Shown here: piece after piece, positions 1-10,559 of the stretch | How the letters are laid out: every line of letters starts with the position of its first letter | How positions within the stretch are numbered: position 1 is the stretch's first letter | From: Leptodactylus fallax | Taxonomy: Eukaryota > Chordata > Amphibia > Anura > Leptodactylidae | Direction of reading: 5' to 3' | Length of the DNA stretch: 64,000 nt | NCBI GenBank assembly: GCA_947044405.1 | Contig: CAMRHE010001078.1 | Span: 1-64,000 of the forward strand | Made by a program: the position numbers and the translations under genes | The notes under the pieces: generated by a model | What the model was told of the DNA's origin: nothing | The model's input: only the letters and a program-made list of their open reading frames with translations | The model's database searches: none

Positions 1-1276
1 TGATACCTCCTCACGTGTAATCTCCACAACCTGCCCTCTCCATACATGGCCTAAACTCCTGATAACCCCTCACATGTAATCTTCAATCCACAATCTGTCC
101 TCTCCATACATGACCTAATCTCCTGATACCCCCTCACATGTAATCTCCACAACCTGTCCTCTCCATACATGGCCTAATCTCCTGATACCTCCTCACATGT
201 AATCTTCAGTCCACAATCTGTCCTCTCCATACATGACCTAATCTCCTGATACCCCCTCACATGTAATCTCCACAACCTGTCCTCTACATACATGACCTAA
301 TCTCCTGATACCTCCTCACATGTAATCTCCACAACCTGTCCTCTCCATACATGACCTAATCTCCTGATACCTCCTCACATGTAATCTCCACAACCTGTCC
401 TCTCCATACATGACCTAATCTCCTGATACCTCCTCACATGTAATCTCCACAACCTGTCCTCTCCATACATGACCTAATCTCCTGATACCTCCTCACATGT
501 AATCTCCACAACCTGTCCTCTCCATACATGTCCTAATCTCCTGATACCTCCTCACATGTAATCTCCACAATCTGTCCTCTCCATACATGACCTAATCTCC
601 TGATACCCCCTCACATGTAATCTCCACAACCTGTCCTCTCCATACATGGCCTAATCTCCTGATACCTCCTCACATGTAATCTCCACAACCTGTCCTCTGT
701 ATACATGGCCTAATCTCCTGACACCCCCCTCACATGTAATCTCCACAACCTGTCCTCTCCATACATGACCTAATCTCCTGATACCCCCTCACATGTAATC
801 TTCAGTCCACAATCTGTCCTCTCCATACATGACCTAATCTCCTGATACCCCCTCACATGTAATCTCCACAACCTGTCCTCTCCATACATGACCTAATCTC
901 CTGATACCCCCTCACGTGTAATATCCACAACCTGTCCTCTCCATACATGACCTAATCTCCTGATACCCCCTCACATGTAATCTCCAGTCCACAACCTGTC
1001 CTCTCCATACATGACCTAATCTCCTGATACCTCCTCACATGTAATCTCCATAAACTGTCCTCTCCATACATGACCTAATCTCCTGATACCCCCTCACATG
1101 TAATCTCCACAACCTGTCCTCTCCATACATGACCTAATCTCCTGATACCCCCTCACATGTAATCTTCAGGCCACAACCTGTCCTCTCCATACATGGCCTA
1201 ATCTCCTGATACCCCCTCACATGTAATCTCCACAACCTGTCCTCTCCATACATGACCTAATCTCCTGATACCTCCA
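1..1276. repeat. 59-bp minisatellite array
   Basis: About 21 tandem copies of a 59-bp unit containing CTCACATGTAATCTCCACAA and CTAATCTCCTGATACC. The register is visible because the same phrase shifts by one base per 60-base line. Some copies carry a few extra bases (AATCTTCAGTCCACAATCTG in place of the commoner AATCTCCACAACCTG). The array begins before base 1, so the left edge is not seen, and it stops abruptly after CTCCATACACCTCTG. No open frame of note crosses it. Confidence 0.97.
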
Positions 1277-2210
1277 TACACCTCTGAAACATTTTTCACT
1301 AATAGGATTTTTTGTCAGTAAAAAGTATGTATAAATAATGTGAATAGAGATGAAACTTCTCTATTGCAAAACAGACAAACAAAATCAGATTATTGGCAAT
1401 TAACTGTGTAAGTAGCTGAAACACAGATTCATGTAGTCACTGTCTATCTCTATTGACTTCTTGCAGTAATCTGTGTAATTTCTTGATTCTGTTGCTGTTA
1501 TTCCTCTGACTTTTCCTGAGCTGTGCTATAGTTTATGATGCAGTGAGATGGATCACAGACCTGTCTGCATGTCCACCTCCAGCCAAGCATTGTATGTTGA
1601 AAATCTTCTATCCTGAGGCCATTGCACCTGCAGGGAGTGCTGTATCTTACCCGCAAAGAAATGTTTGATATGGAGGAGGAGAAAATACCGCCAAGGCTGA
1701 CGACTAACCTAAGAACGGTCCTGGTGCCAGTGTCCTCCCTCCAATCATTTACCGCACATCATCTTCTTATAGGACAGCAGGAAATATGGGCGCAAATTAA
1801 TTACAGAAAATTATAGATTTTTTTTTTCTAAATTTATTAACATTGATGAGATTTAATGGAAACATTGCGGCAGAAACACTACAACTCCCATCGTCCTACA
1901 CAATTCTGGTGTTCTTTTATGATATCGGGACATTATTTTGATGGCTCGCTGTTATCAGCCTCCACAGCTCTGGCAGTAGATTATAGGCAGGAAATGGAAG
2001 AAGGGGTCTGGGGGAGCTATAGAGAACGGCCAAATATATCCAACCTGGCCAGTGTGGACCCCACAAGAAGGACTGAGTGGGCGGCTGCTGGAGGATGATG
2101 GGACACGACCATGTAACACCCTGAGCAATACTAACATAGGCAAAGACATCCACATTGCACCTAGAGCTGCCGTAGACATCGGGGGGTTCACATCTTACAG
2201 GGTTATCCCA

Positions 2211-2214
<4 letters not shown>
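1277..2214. other. Unique, apparently non-coding stretch
   Basis: No tandem repeat and no recognisable protein. The short open frames here (for example 1622-1816 plus and 1917-2255 minus) show no known domain, and the first has no ATG at its start. I cannot assign a function. Confidence 0.6.
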
Positions 2215-2254
<40 letters not shown>

Positions 2255-2257
2255 TAT
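2215..2257. repeat. (TA)n microsatellite
   Basis: An uninterrupted AT/TA dinucleotide run of about 40 bases, flanked by CCCATCTCA and CATATATAGC. The isoleucine-tyrosine tracts in overlapping frames are simply this repeat translated. Confidence 0.95.
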
Positions 2258-2576
2258 ATAGCTAGCAGAAGACATCATTATCGGACTGCTGCAGAGCCCA
2301 CCGATGAAGGGGAAGCAGCCATGATTTAGCACTGTATCCCCTTAAGGGTATGTTCACACCTGTGTCGTTTTAGCCTCGTCCTTCTGAGACCTGGTGGGAA
2401 TAGAAGAATGGACTGAACAGTAAGGTGGATCCAACATGATGGATCTTGAGGGATCCCATTGATTATAATCTGGTTTGCCGGGTATCTATTGTCTTCTTTG
2501 ACATTTCACCAGACAAAAAAAGTTGTGCTTTCAGGACTTTTTTTGTCCATAATTTTAGATTGACTCTGCACAGGAG
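2258..2576. other. Unique spacer, possibly dispersed-repeat derived
   Basis: Single-copy within the window. The phrase GGGTATGTTCACACCTGTG (about 2346-2364) resembles the edge of interspersed repeats that I recall as common in frog genomes, but no terminal repeats or coding potential were found to prove this. It leads directly into the 18-bp array. Confidence 0.35.
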
Positions 2577-4486
2577 GCTGCAAACTGAGCGCCCGGGACA
2601 GACTGAGCGCCCTGCACTGACTGAGCGCCCTGCACTGACTGAGCGCCCTGGACAGACTGAGCGCCCTGCACTGACTGAGCGCCCTGCACTGACTGAGCGC
2701 CCTGTACAGACTGAGCGCCCTGGACAGACTGAGCGCCCTGGACAGACTGAGCGCCTGGGACAGACTGAGCGCCCTGGACAGACTGAGCGCCCTGGACAGA
2801 CTGAGCGCCCTGCACTGACTGAGCGCCCTGGACAGACTGAGCACCCTGCACTGACTGAGCGCCCTGGACAGACTGAGCGCCTGGGACAGACTGAGCGCCT
2901 GGGACAGACTGAGCGCCCTGGACAGACTGAGCGCCCTGCACTGACTGAGCGCCCTGGACAGACTGAGCACCCTGCACTGACTGAGCGCCCTGGACAGACT
3001 GAGCGCCTGGGACAGACTGAGCGCCTGGGACAGACTGAGCTCCCTGGACAGACTGAGCACCCTGCACTGACTGAGCGCCCTGCACTGACTGAGCGCCCTG
3101 GACAGACTGAGCGCCCTGGACAGACTGAGCGCCCTGCACTGACTGAGCGCCCTGGACAGACTGAGCGCCCTGGACAGACTGAGCGCCCTGCACTGACTGA
3201 GCGCCCTGGACAGACTGAGCGCCCTGGACAGACTGAGCACCCTGGACAGACTGAGCGCCCTGCACTGACTGAGCGTCCTGGACAGACTGAGCACCCTGCA
3301 CTGACTGAGCGCCCTGGACAGACTGAGCGCCTGGGACAGACTGAGCGCCTGGGACAGACTGAGCGCCCTGGACAGACTGAGCACCCTGGACAGACTGAGC
3401 GCCCTGCACTGACTGAGCGCCCTGGACAGACTGAGCGCCCTGCACTGACTGAGCGCCCTGGACAGACTGAGCACCCTGGACAGACTGAGCGCCCTGCACT
3501 GACTGAGCACCCTGGACAGACTGAGCGCCTGGGACAGACTGAGCGCCCTGGTCAGACTGAGCGCCCTGGACAGACTGAGCGCCAGAACAGACTGAGCGCC
3601 CAGAACAGACTGAGCGCCCTGGACAGACTGAGCGCCCTGCACTGACTGAGCGCCCTGGACAGACTGAGCACCCTGCACTGACTGAGCGCCCTGGACAGAC
3701 TGAGCGCCCTGGTCAGACTGAGCGCCCTGGACAGACTGAGCGCCAGAACAGACTGAGCGCCCAGAACAGACTGAGCGCCCAGAACAGACTGAGCGCCCTG
3801 GACAGACTGAGGACCCTGCACTGACTGAGCGCCCTGGACAGACTGAGCACCCTGGACAGACTGAGCGCCTGGGACAGACTGAGCGCCCTGGTCAGACTGA
3901 GCGCCCTGGACAGACTGAGCGCCTGAACAGACTGAGCGCCCAGAACAGACTGAGCGCCCTGCACTGACTGAGCGCCCTGGACAGACTGAGCACCCTGCAC
4001 TGACTGAGCGCCCTGCACTGACTGAGCGCCCTGGACAGACTGAGCGCCTGGGACAGACTGAGCGCCCTGGTCAGACTGAGCGCCCTGGACAGACTGAGTG
4101 CCAGAACAGACTGAGCGCCCAGAACAGACTGAGCGCCCAGAACAGACTGAGCGCCCTGGACAGACTGAGCGCCCTGGACAGACTGAGGCCCCTGCACTGA
4201 CTGAGCGCCCTGGACAGACTGAGCGCCCTGCACTGACTGAGCGCCCTGGTCAGACTGAGCGCCCTGGTCAGACTGAGCGCCCTGGACAGACTGAGCGCCC
4301 TGGACAGACTGAGCGCCCTGGACAGACTGAGCGCCCTGGACAGACTGAGCGCCCTGGACAGACTGAGCGCCCTGCACTGACTGAGCGCCCTGGTCAGACT
4401 GAGCGCCCTGGTCAGACTGAGCGCCCTGGACAGACTGAGCGCCCTGGACAGACTGAGCGCCCTGGACAGACTGAGCTCCCTGCACA
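2577..4486. repeat. 18-bp minisatellite array
   Basis: About 106 copies of GCGCCCTGGACAGACTGA and close variants (CTGCACTGACTGA, CTGGGACAGACTGA, CCAGAACAGACTGA). Because 18 is divisible by three and the unit lacks stops in several frames, both strands show long open frames (plus: PGQTER/PALTER hexapeptides; minus: QGAQSV). From about 3550 onward occasional 17-bp monomers shift the frame. A higher-order block of 161-179 bp, marked by CCCTGGTCAGACTGAG followed by a 17-bp CCAGAACAGACTGAG monomer, recurs near 3551, 3712, 3891 and 4070. No gene is supported. Confidence 0.97.
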
Positions 4487-4869
4487 GATGTGATCATAGC
4501 CTTTGTGTGTTACCTGCAGAACAGTGCTCCTGGCCACCCACTCTGCACCCCCCATCCACATGAACAGCAGGCAGTCAGGAGCACCAACTGCTTAAAAGGA
4601 AAATATTTGGAAGGTGATGCAGCTGTGAATGAGCACTGTAAGCCAATAATAGGGGTATAAATGGAGTCTTCTAATCCCCCAGATTGATGACAGTGTCTTG
4701 TGCTGGATGGGACGTCTGGTGCATCTTTTACACTCTCTAGTCTGAGTTGTCTTGCTTTGAGACAGGCAGCTGCACCACTCTCAATCTCTACCAATCTCGC
4801 TGCGATTTTGGCACTTTGGGGCCGATTTCTGAATCGGTCCTAAAGACAAATGATTTATGATGGCCGTAA
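4487..4869. other. Unique spacer without recognisable gene
   Basis: A minus-strand open frame at 4510-4794 (94 codons) has no domain I recognise and no sign of being part of a multi-exon gene. Otherwise nothing stands out. Confidence 0.5.
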
Positions 4870-4942
4870 CACCCAATCACAGCGCAGCTTTCATTTTTCA
4901 AGATCACTATAGGAAATTAAAGCCGTGCTGTGATTGGTTGCA
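4870..4942. repeat. Short inverted repeat (MITE-like hairpin)
   Basis: CCAATCACAGCGCAGCTTT on the left pairs with AAAGCCGTGCTGTGATTGG on the right, with two mismatches and a spacer of about 35 bases. Paired arms enclosing a short non-coding loop suggest a miniature inverted-repeat element; the family is not identified. Confidence 0.7.
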
Positions 4943-5164
4943 GAAATGCAGCTTTTTTAGTTGCAGCTTTTTTGAGCCTAGGCCAGGAGTGGATTGAGCA
5001 TGAAGGAGAAGGATCAGAAGCTTCCTAGATGTCTCCCATTCCTTTTGTAGCAAAATCTGCAACAAAAAAATCTGCGCCACCGCAACGTGGGGCTTTAACC
5101 TTAAGGTTGATAAATCTCCATTACTTTATCTTAAGCCATGCCACAGGGTTATCCAGCATTACTA
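4943..5164. other. Spacer between hairpin elements
   Basis: AT-rich, unique within the window. A 62-codon open frame at 5029-5217 has no known similarity and overlaps the next hairpin, so it is not called as a gene. Confidence 0.5.
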
Positions 5165-5372
5165 AACATGGCTGCTTTCTTTCTAAAAGGACTTTATTTC
5201 CACTTCTCAGGAAGTGACATCACAGTCTGTTGGTCACATGGTCATGAGACAGCTCTGTCCCATTCAAGTAAATGGGGTTGAGCTGCAGCATGGCCATGTG
5301 ACCAACAGACGTGATGTCACTTCCAGTGAAGAGGAAGTGGAACTCTCAGAAAGAAACATCCTGGGGCCTCCT
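5165..5372. repeat. Long inverted repeat (MITE-like hairpin)
   Basis: Arms of roughly 80 bases face each other. The left arm (about 5165-5246) contains GGAAGTGACATCACAGTCTG and TTGGTCACATGG; the right arm (about 5292-5372) contains CCATGTGACCAACAGACGTG and ATGTCACTTCC. The loop contains CCCATTCAAGTAAATGGGG, itself a small palindrome. The outer parts of the arms match imperfectly. No coding capacity, consistent with a non-autonomous DNA element. Confidence 0.75.
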
Positions 5373-5918
5373 GGATTGAGGTGAGATAACTTGGACACCT
5401 GAAAGTGGCGCCAGGAGACTACATCATATGGAGTTATATATCTATATGTTGGTGTCCAACACCCAGGACCGCAACTGATCAGCTGGATAGGTCATCAATA
5501 TGTAAGTCCCACAAGACTCCTTTAAATCAGGAGCCGTCACTATTCAGTAGATGGACCTATAAATTTCTATCCATATATAGGAGGCTCCACAGCTCTGGAG
5601 GGTGTCAGCCCCACCAATCATATATGGACGGCCCATCCTAAGGATAGCTCATTAATATTCAGGTAACTATAAGTCATTTCTTTTACAATATTCCTTTCCA
5701 TAGGTGACTTCCTTGTGGGGTCCATTATATGTAGCGGTATATTATAGGGGACGTACTATCTTGTATTCTACCAGGTGCACAAAGGAAGGTATATATAGTC
5801 CAGAGGGAACTTTCCCACTTACATTTCCATTTGTCCGACTCACACCAAAATGCTACGTAACACATATCAATTGATTCTCGATGAGCCCCTGATCAGTTTG
5901 GCATATTTATTTTTAGAA
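5373..5918. other. Spacer with probable dispersed-repeat debris
   Basis: Contains GGATAGGTCATCAATATGTA (about 5488) and a related partner phrase AAGGATAGCTCATTAATATT (about 5640), which look like decayed pieces of an interspersed repeat. A 78-codon frame at 5405-5641 spans this debris and is not a credible gene. Confidence 0.4.
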
Positions 5919-6056
5919 ACGTCCCCTGGGAGAATATATGCAAATTAGCTCTGATTCTCCAAGTGGGCGGTAACCTGTTGTATTTATCTACTAAAATGAA
6001 AGTTTCACACCCACTTGGAAAATCAGAGCTAATTTGCATATAATGTTCAGGGGTCG
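5919..6056. repeat. Inverted repeat (MITE-like hairpin)
   Basis: CATATGCAAATTAGCTCTGA-like sequence on the left arm (about 5920-5969) is mirrored by CAGAGCTAATTTGCATATAA on the right arm (about 6008-6056), including GTCCCCTGG against CAGGGGTCG at the tips. A weaker outer match (TTATTTTTAGAA against TTCTAAAAATAA) suggests the element may extend to about 5860-6110. It sits about 250 bp downstream of the TRIM stop codon, and its AATAAA on the minus strand (5912-5907) could serve that gene as a polyadenylation signal, which is inference. Confidence 0.75.
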
Positions 6057-6307
6057 TATCTGCTGAATAGGTGGATGGATTCTAAAAATAATCAAGAACC
6101 CAATGATGTCTGACACACAGCGTCTTATACGTAGTGACTGGTCCTCCGAGGCAGTTTCCGGGCAGGCCTGTGGTACTGCCGGAGGATGTGCCTCATTTAG
6201 TAGGTTCCTTGTCCTCAGTCAGGCACATTCTCAAGCAGTACTGGAGAGGTGATGGTCTACGCTGAATCAATCTCACCCAATATCATGTGGGGTGGATGGA
6301 CCAGGCC

Positions 6308-7972
6308 TCAGCTTCTTATGGTAACCGAAGCTCCTCCATAAACATAGAAGATACCATGTAGGGGTTCAGTGAAGGTGGCGGTGAAGGTGTGTAAGTGTCT
6401 GATGGGGTCACACAGCTCATAGAAGGATAAACGCCCAGCCTCATAGTCTAAGAAGACTCCAATGGATGGACATGTGTGCTCTAGAGAAAGTGATTTTATG
6501 ACAGAATTATGTGACGCTGAGTATTTGGCATCTTCTATGGTCAGACACCAAGATTTATCATTACCTCTAGTCCCAGACTCCTCTCCTTTCTTCTCTATAC
6601 TGGGATAGGACACTCCAATGTCACATTCTCCCACCTGGTTCCACTCTACCTCCCAGTAATGTCTTCCTGAGGAGAGGACACATCTGCTTAACACCTGGGC
6701 ATAAGTCAGAAACCTTCCTGGTGATTTCGGCCTATTCTGTTCTTCTATTGAATCTGTTGCTGCTTTCAGATCTTCTGATATCTTCATACATGTATGAGCA
6801 GTGTCTACATCCAGCAATATGCCTGGTACATGGACCCCGAGCTCTGATGTCACTTTGGTAACGATATCCCTCATAGATCGGTGTAAGGTCAATGAGATCA
6901 GAACCTCATCCAGATCATCAGTCATCTCATGAAGGTCACTGGCTGGAGCTTCTGCCACCATACTCTTATCACTACTAGCCTTACCATGGTCTCCTTCTTG
7001 GAGGGTTGTTTTAGTATCAGTCGTGATCTTTCCACCACTTTCTTCTGTGTCCGTCTCACCTCCATGACCAAATACTGTAATGTCACTTTCTTGTAATAGT
7101 TTTATTGGGTCAGTGACATGACACATCTCTTCCACCTCACACATCTTCCTGGACAGCTCGTCCTCCTGGATTTCCAGCTTCTTGATCAGATCAGATATCT
7201 GGGACACAATCTTCTCCACCTGCCTGGAGATCTCGCTCAGAGCTTTCATTTCTGCCATTTCCAGTTGTTCCTTAATGTCCATAAATATCTTACTGACCTT
7301 CTTCTTCTTATCGGAGGCTTTCTCCTGGATATTCCTCTTATGATCTTTCAGATTCTGGACTCTTGTCTGAATTTCTGCTTTTTGTGGGTTTAGTTCATCA
7401 AGATATTTCCTCATTTTCTCCTTCTTCTTCTCAGACGCCTCTTCTAGAAGTTCCACCTGGTGTCCTTTGTGCTTGCCAACCAGAAAACAATACACACATA
7501 GACAAGCCACGTCCTGTGGACAATATAACTCCAGAACCTTCTTGTGAATGGGACATTTCTTGTTGTCAAAGGATCTGGTGGGTTCTGTTAATATATGAGT
7601 CACCATCTTGTTGTGGGCTGTCAGGTGGTCGTCACATAGCGAGATCTCACACTGCAGACATGACTTCACAGCTGGTGCTGGAGACTTTGTACAGTAAGTA
7701 CAGAAGGTTCTGGTCTCCTCCATATCAGGCTGAGTAGATAAGAAACGCTCCACTATATTCCCCAGCTTCCTGTTTTTCTCCAGGGCCGGGCGCTTAGGAT
7801 ATTCTTCTCTGCAGTCAGGACAGGAATATACTCCAGCTGCGTCCTGTGTATCCAGAACGCTCACAATACACGAGCGGCAGAAGTTGTGTCCACATCTCAG
7901 GGATATGGGGTCTGTATAGAGGCTCAGGCAGATGGAGCAGTTCAGCTCTTCCCTCAGGTCAGCAGACGCCAT
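6308..7972 (-). CDS. TRIM-family E3 ubiquitin ligase, TRIM25-like, single exon
   Basis: A complete 554-codon frame from ATG (7972-7970) to stop. Seen: a C3HC4 RING with C12, C15, C27, H29, C32, C35, C51 and C54; a B-box1-like cluster at residues 91-120; a B-box2 with C140, H143, C151, D154, C159, C162, H168 and H171; a charged coiled coil around 178-300; an acidic/serine-threonine linker; and a PRY-SPRY domain from about 377 to the end (LDVDTAHT, GRHYWEVEW, GVFLDYEAGRLSFYE). The start has A at -3 and G at +4, a strong Kozak context. Family knowledge: RING TRIM proteins transfer ubiquitin in the cytoplasm, and PRY-SPRY members often act in antiviral innate immunity through SPRY-mediated target recognition. 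Amphibians carry many lineage-specific intronless-coding copies annotated as TRIM25-like, so orthology to TRIM25 itself is not implied. No frameshift or missing zinc ligand is seen. It is the only intact host gene here. Confidence 0.93.
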   Translation of the reverse strand: MASADLREELNCSICLSLYTDPISLRCGHNFCRSCIVSVLDTQDAAGVYSCPDCREEYPKRPALEKNRKLGNIVERFLSTQPDMEETRTFCTYCTKSPAPAVKSCLQCEISLCDDHLTAHNKMVTHILTEPTRSFDNKKCPIHKKVLELYCPQDVACLCVYCFLVGKHKGHQVELLEEASEKKKEKMRKYLDELNPQKAEIQTRVQNLKDHKRNIQEKASDKKKKVSKIFMDIKEQLEMAEMKALSEISRQVEKIVSQISDLIKKLEIQEDELSRKMCEVEEMCHVTDPIKLLQESDITVFGHGGETDTEESGGKITTDTKTTLQEGDHGKASSDKSMVAEAPASDLHEMTDDLDEVLISLTLHRSMRDIVTKVTSELGVHVPGILLDVDTAHTCMKISEDLKAATDSIEEQNRPKSPGRFLTYAQVLSRCVLSSGRHYWEVEWNQVGECDIGVSYPSIEKKGEESGTRGNDKSWCLTIEDAKYSASHNSVIKSLSLEHTCPSIGVFLDYEAGRLSFYELCDPIRHLHTFTATFTEPLHGIFYVYGGASVTIRS

Positions 7973-8299
7973 TGTAGTATGAAGGAGCAGGAATCAAAGC
8001 TGAAAAGTTCCTTTAGATAAGAAGGGCGGAGAGTTTCTACAGAAGAATTAACTCCTTCAGTTCAGTGACTGGATTTGCAGGAGATTCATTCTAAAGAAGA
8101 ATAAAGTGACTAGTGATCACTGGGGGGATCTGGGGTAGGACTTCAGGTACAGTAGGGTCTTGTAGGATCCTCCAATATCTGTAGCGGAGAGAGAATCCAC
8201 CACCAGTACAGGGAAGGAATGAAAGGCGAGATCACAAAACCTGAGAACATAAAAACATTTTGGACCCTTCGGGTGACCTCAATAGTTGGTGGATGATGA
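7973..8299 (-). other. Upstream region of the TRIM gene
   Basis: The 5' flank on the minus strand contains two pyrimidine-rich stretches ending in AG (TTATTCTTCTTTAG near 8094 and TTAATTCTTCTGTAG near 8038). These could be acceptor sites joining an upstream non-coding exon to the coding exon, as is common for TRIM genes. No clear TATA box was identified. Exon structure cannot be settled from sequence alone. Confidence 0.35.
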
Positions 8300-10065
8300 G
8301 ATCATTTCTTAAGAATTGGGAATAGAAAGGTTTTCTGAAATATACTGAATGTGTCCATCACCCCCAACACCAATAGCATAACAGTATAAGCATACAAGAG
8401 GGGATATGGCAGCTCAACAAGACACTGATCATGGAAGTCATTAACTAAAAACTTAGGAAACAATAAAATGTTTGCAAGAAACCTATGAAAAGGGGAAATA
8501 GAAAAGTTCTGTCTCCTGTGAAACGGATCTTGATCCTATCCTGGGGCAGAGTCTGAGCTGAACAGTTAGAGGGTTACAATTGGAGACAACATGCCAGACC
8601 CAGAATATTAGATCTATTAATCCAGGGGAACATGTTTTGTCATAGTGAGACCAGGTGTCTCTCATCTACACAGTTAAGAACTTCACAGATTATGAGATTT
8701 GTTGTTCTCCACTTGAAGGCTATGTGAATTTTTGCTCACATCAAAAGATATTGGAGCAGTTTGTAAGTTGCATAACAAAGACAGCCAGGTTTGAGGCCAA
8801 GTTGAAAGATGGGAGCCGTAAAGGATAGCGATAAGCCTAAGAGTCTCTGGGTCATCCTGTGAATGGATAACCTATTGTGGCGGACCAAGGGGCAGGTCTA
8901 CAAGACATGAAGGGTGTCAGCCGGGGCCTTCCAGTCATGGAAGCATAAGGGTGAGACCTCTGGGTATATAATATGTCGCCTAGATGGAACTAGATACGTC
9001 CTGTGTAATAGTTTCAAAGAGGGTTCCATTAGCGTGATCTGCCAACTCTCTTTGCTAATGAACGTGTAAGAGTCTTGCTATTGGGCTGCGGTCATTGTCA
9101 TCTCCAGATCTCTCTCCCAGGCTGTCATATAGTCTAGTTTGAGGGTAGATGGTAAACAGTTCAGCTCGGTATAAAAGAAAGAGAGAACCTCTGTCAGTGG
9201 CCCGAAATAGACACATTCTTTCAAAATTGGTGGCCTGGATAAGAGTCGAGGTAGGTGTAAGTGCATGTAGGAAATGAAAAATCTGATGTAAAGGGAAGGT
9301 CTCTCCTGGGGGTGGTGAGCAATTCTGGATGAATTATTTCTTGGTGATGACCTGTCGAGTTGGTTATCATTAAGCAACCTAAACCCAGAGTTTCCACCAA
9401 GAGAAACTCTCAGGAGATAATCCAGGGGGATGGAGAAAATTGGGAGGAGGGGTGATACACAATTCTGCAGGTTAATTCCTGATCTCGTCCCTTTCCATAA
9501 GTGCAGCATATACCCAGAGATCTTAGCGGCAGGGGGAATGCACTGAGGTGACTATCACTTGGCCTGGAGCGAGGCAGGTGCCACCAGGCTCTATTCCAAT
9601 GAGACCCATTGTGGAGAATCGAGCAGCAATATAATATTTATAAAGATTGGGGACAGAGTTTGGGGCCCCCTATGAGTTTGTGAAGGTACATGATGCATCT
9701 CTGTATCTTGGTTTTTGTAGCTCAAGATCAATCTAAAAATTTCCCTCTGTAGTCTCGCTAAGGAGGAGGATGTAACTGGGGTGGGCAGAGTGTGAAAATA
9801 GTAAAGAATTGTAGGCTGCGTGACCATCTTAACCATATAAATTCTACTTACCCAGGATAGGGCGGGATAATGCCAGGAGAAGAGGTCCCGTATAAGTTTA
9901 GGAATCAGAAAAGCGCAGTGTATAAGTTCAGATTTTGACGCATTACGTTTAAGACCTGATAAGCTTGTGAAGTGTGAAACTTGTAACTTGTCATACTGTA
10001 AAAAGGTCTTACGCCAATTCTGTGGGGAGTAAAAGCCCCTAATACTGAGAGCCATGGTCTTACAC
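8300..10065 (-). pseudogene. L1-type LINE ORF2 fragment, 5'-truncated and decayed
   Basis: Read on the minus strand, separate open blocks line up with the C-terminal half of an L1-clade ORF2 protein. The first block (10067-9591) starts near the post-catalytic RT motif SGLKRNASKSE and continues into LSWVSRIYMVKM, ILYYFHTLP and LARLQREIF, the usual order after the RT palm. The next block (9509-9078) contains DYMTAWERDLE, and further pieces between 9060 and 8480 contain FKWRTTN. Stops and frameshifts separate the blocks. The catalytic YADD box is not present; the fragment appears to begin just after it, as expected of 5' truncation during target-primed reverse transcription. The 3' boundary is uncertain. 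Not functional. Confidence 0.75.
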
Positions 10066-10264
10066 ATGGAGGAGATATAATGAGCTGAAAGCAGGCACGC
10101 TAAGGAGCGAAGTAAGAGGGTCTAACCTCCAGGACAGAGGTGGAGTGGGGACCCTTGAGAGACGTACAGATATAAGATTGTGGGGACAGTGCTTGTAGCA
10201 ACAATACAAACATAGCAACATAACAAAATTAGCAAATGCAATAGAGGGGTGTACGTGCCAGGGA

Positions 10265-10279
10265 GGGGGGGGGGGGGGG
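10265..10279. repeat. Homopolymer G15
   Basis: Fifteen consecutive G residues following GGGA. It encodes the proline run seen in a minus-strand frame at 10060-10296, which is not a gene. The length may be an assembly estimate, since long G runs are error-prone. Confidence 0.9.
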
Positions 10280-10559
10280 CACGTAACTAACCCCAAAATG
10301 CATAAAGTGTGGGTGTGTGTGGGGGCATGGGAACCTTAGACACAGCTAAACCCTTATATAAAACACGGTCAAACCCAATAATTGCAAAACTATGTTACCT
10401 GGGCAGCAATTCAACCATGTAACGTGCGGAGAAGCTTCTTTCAGGGTAAAGAAACAACAGAAATGCAAAATATATAACAAATAGTAACCTGGTCACATAT
10501 CGCCTTGTGATATGTAGATGCTTAGTAGAGGGCGAAAGGCAACTCAAAACTCTACACAC
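10280..10559. other. Spacer between LINE and Penelope-like remnant
   Basis: Contains a short GT-rich tract near 10307-10325 and a minus-strand frame at 10395-10607 without recognisable domain. Part of it may belong to the adjoining retroelement remnant. Confidence 0.4.

Noticed and set aside
1622..2261. Short ORFs of 60-112 codons around the (TA)n run
   Set aside because: Overlapping on both strands, partly composed of the dinucleotide repeat, no domain.
2446..3678. Repeat proteins (PGQTER on the plus strand, QGAQSV on the minus strand)
   Set aside because: Both strands of an 18-bp minisatellite are open because the unit is a multiple of three; the plus frame lacks an ATG start, and single-base length variants break it.
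7118..7737. Plus-strand ORFs inside the TRIM gene
   Set aside because: Antisense shadows of the coiled-coil and B-box coding sequence.
10060..10296. Proline-run minus ORF
   Set aside because: Created by the G15 homopolymer and adjacent non-coding DNA.
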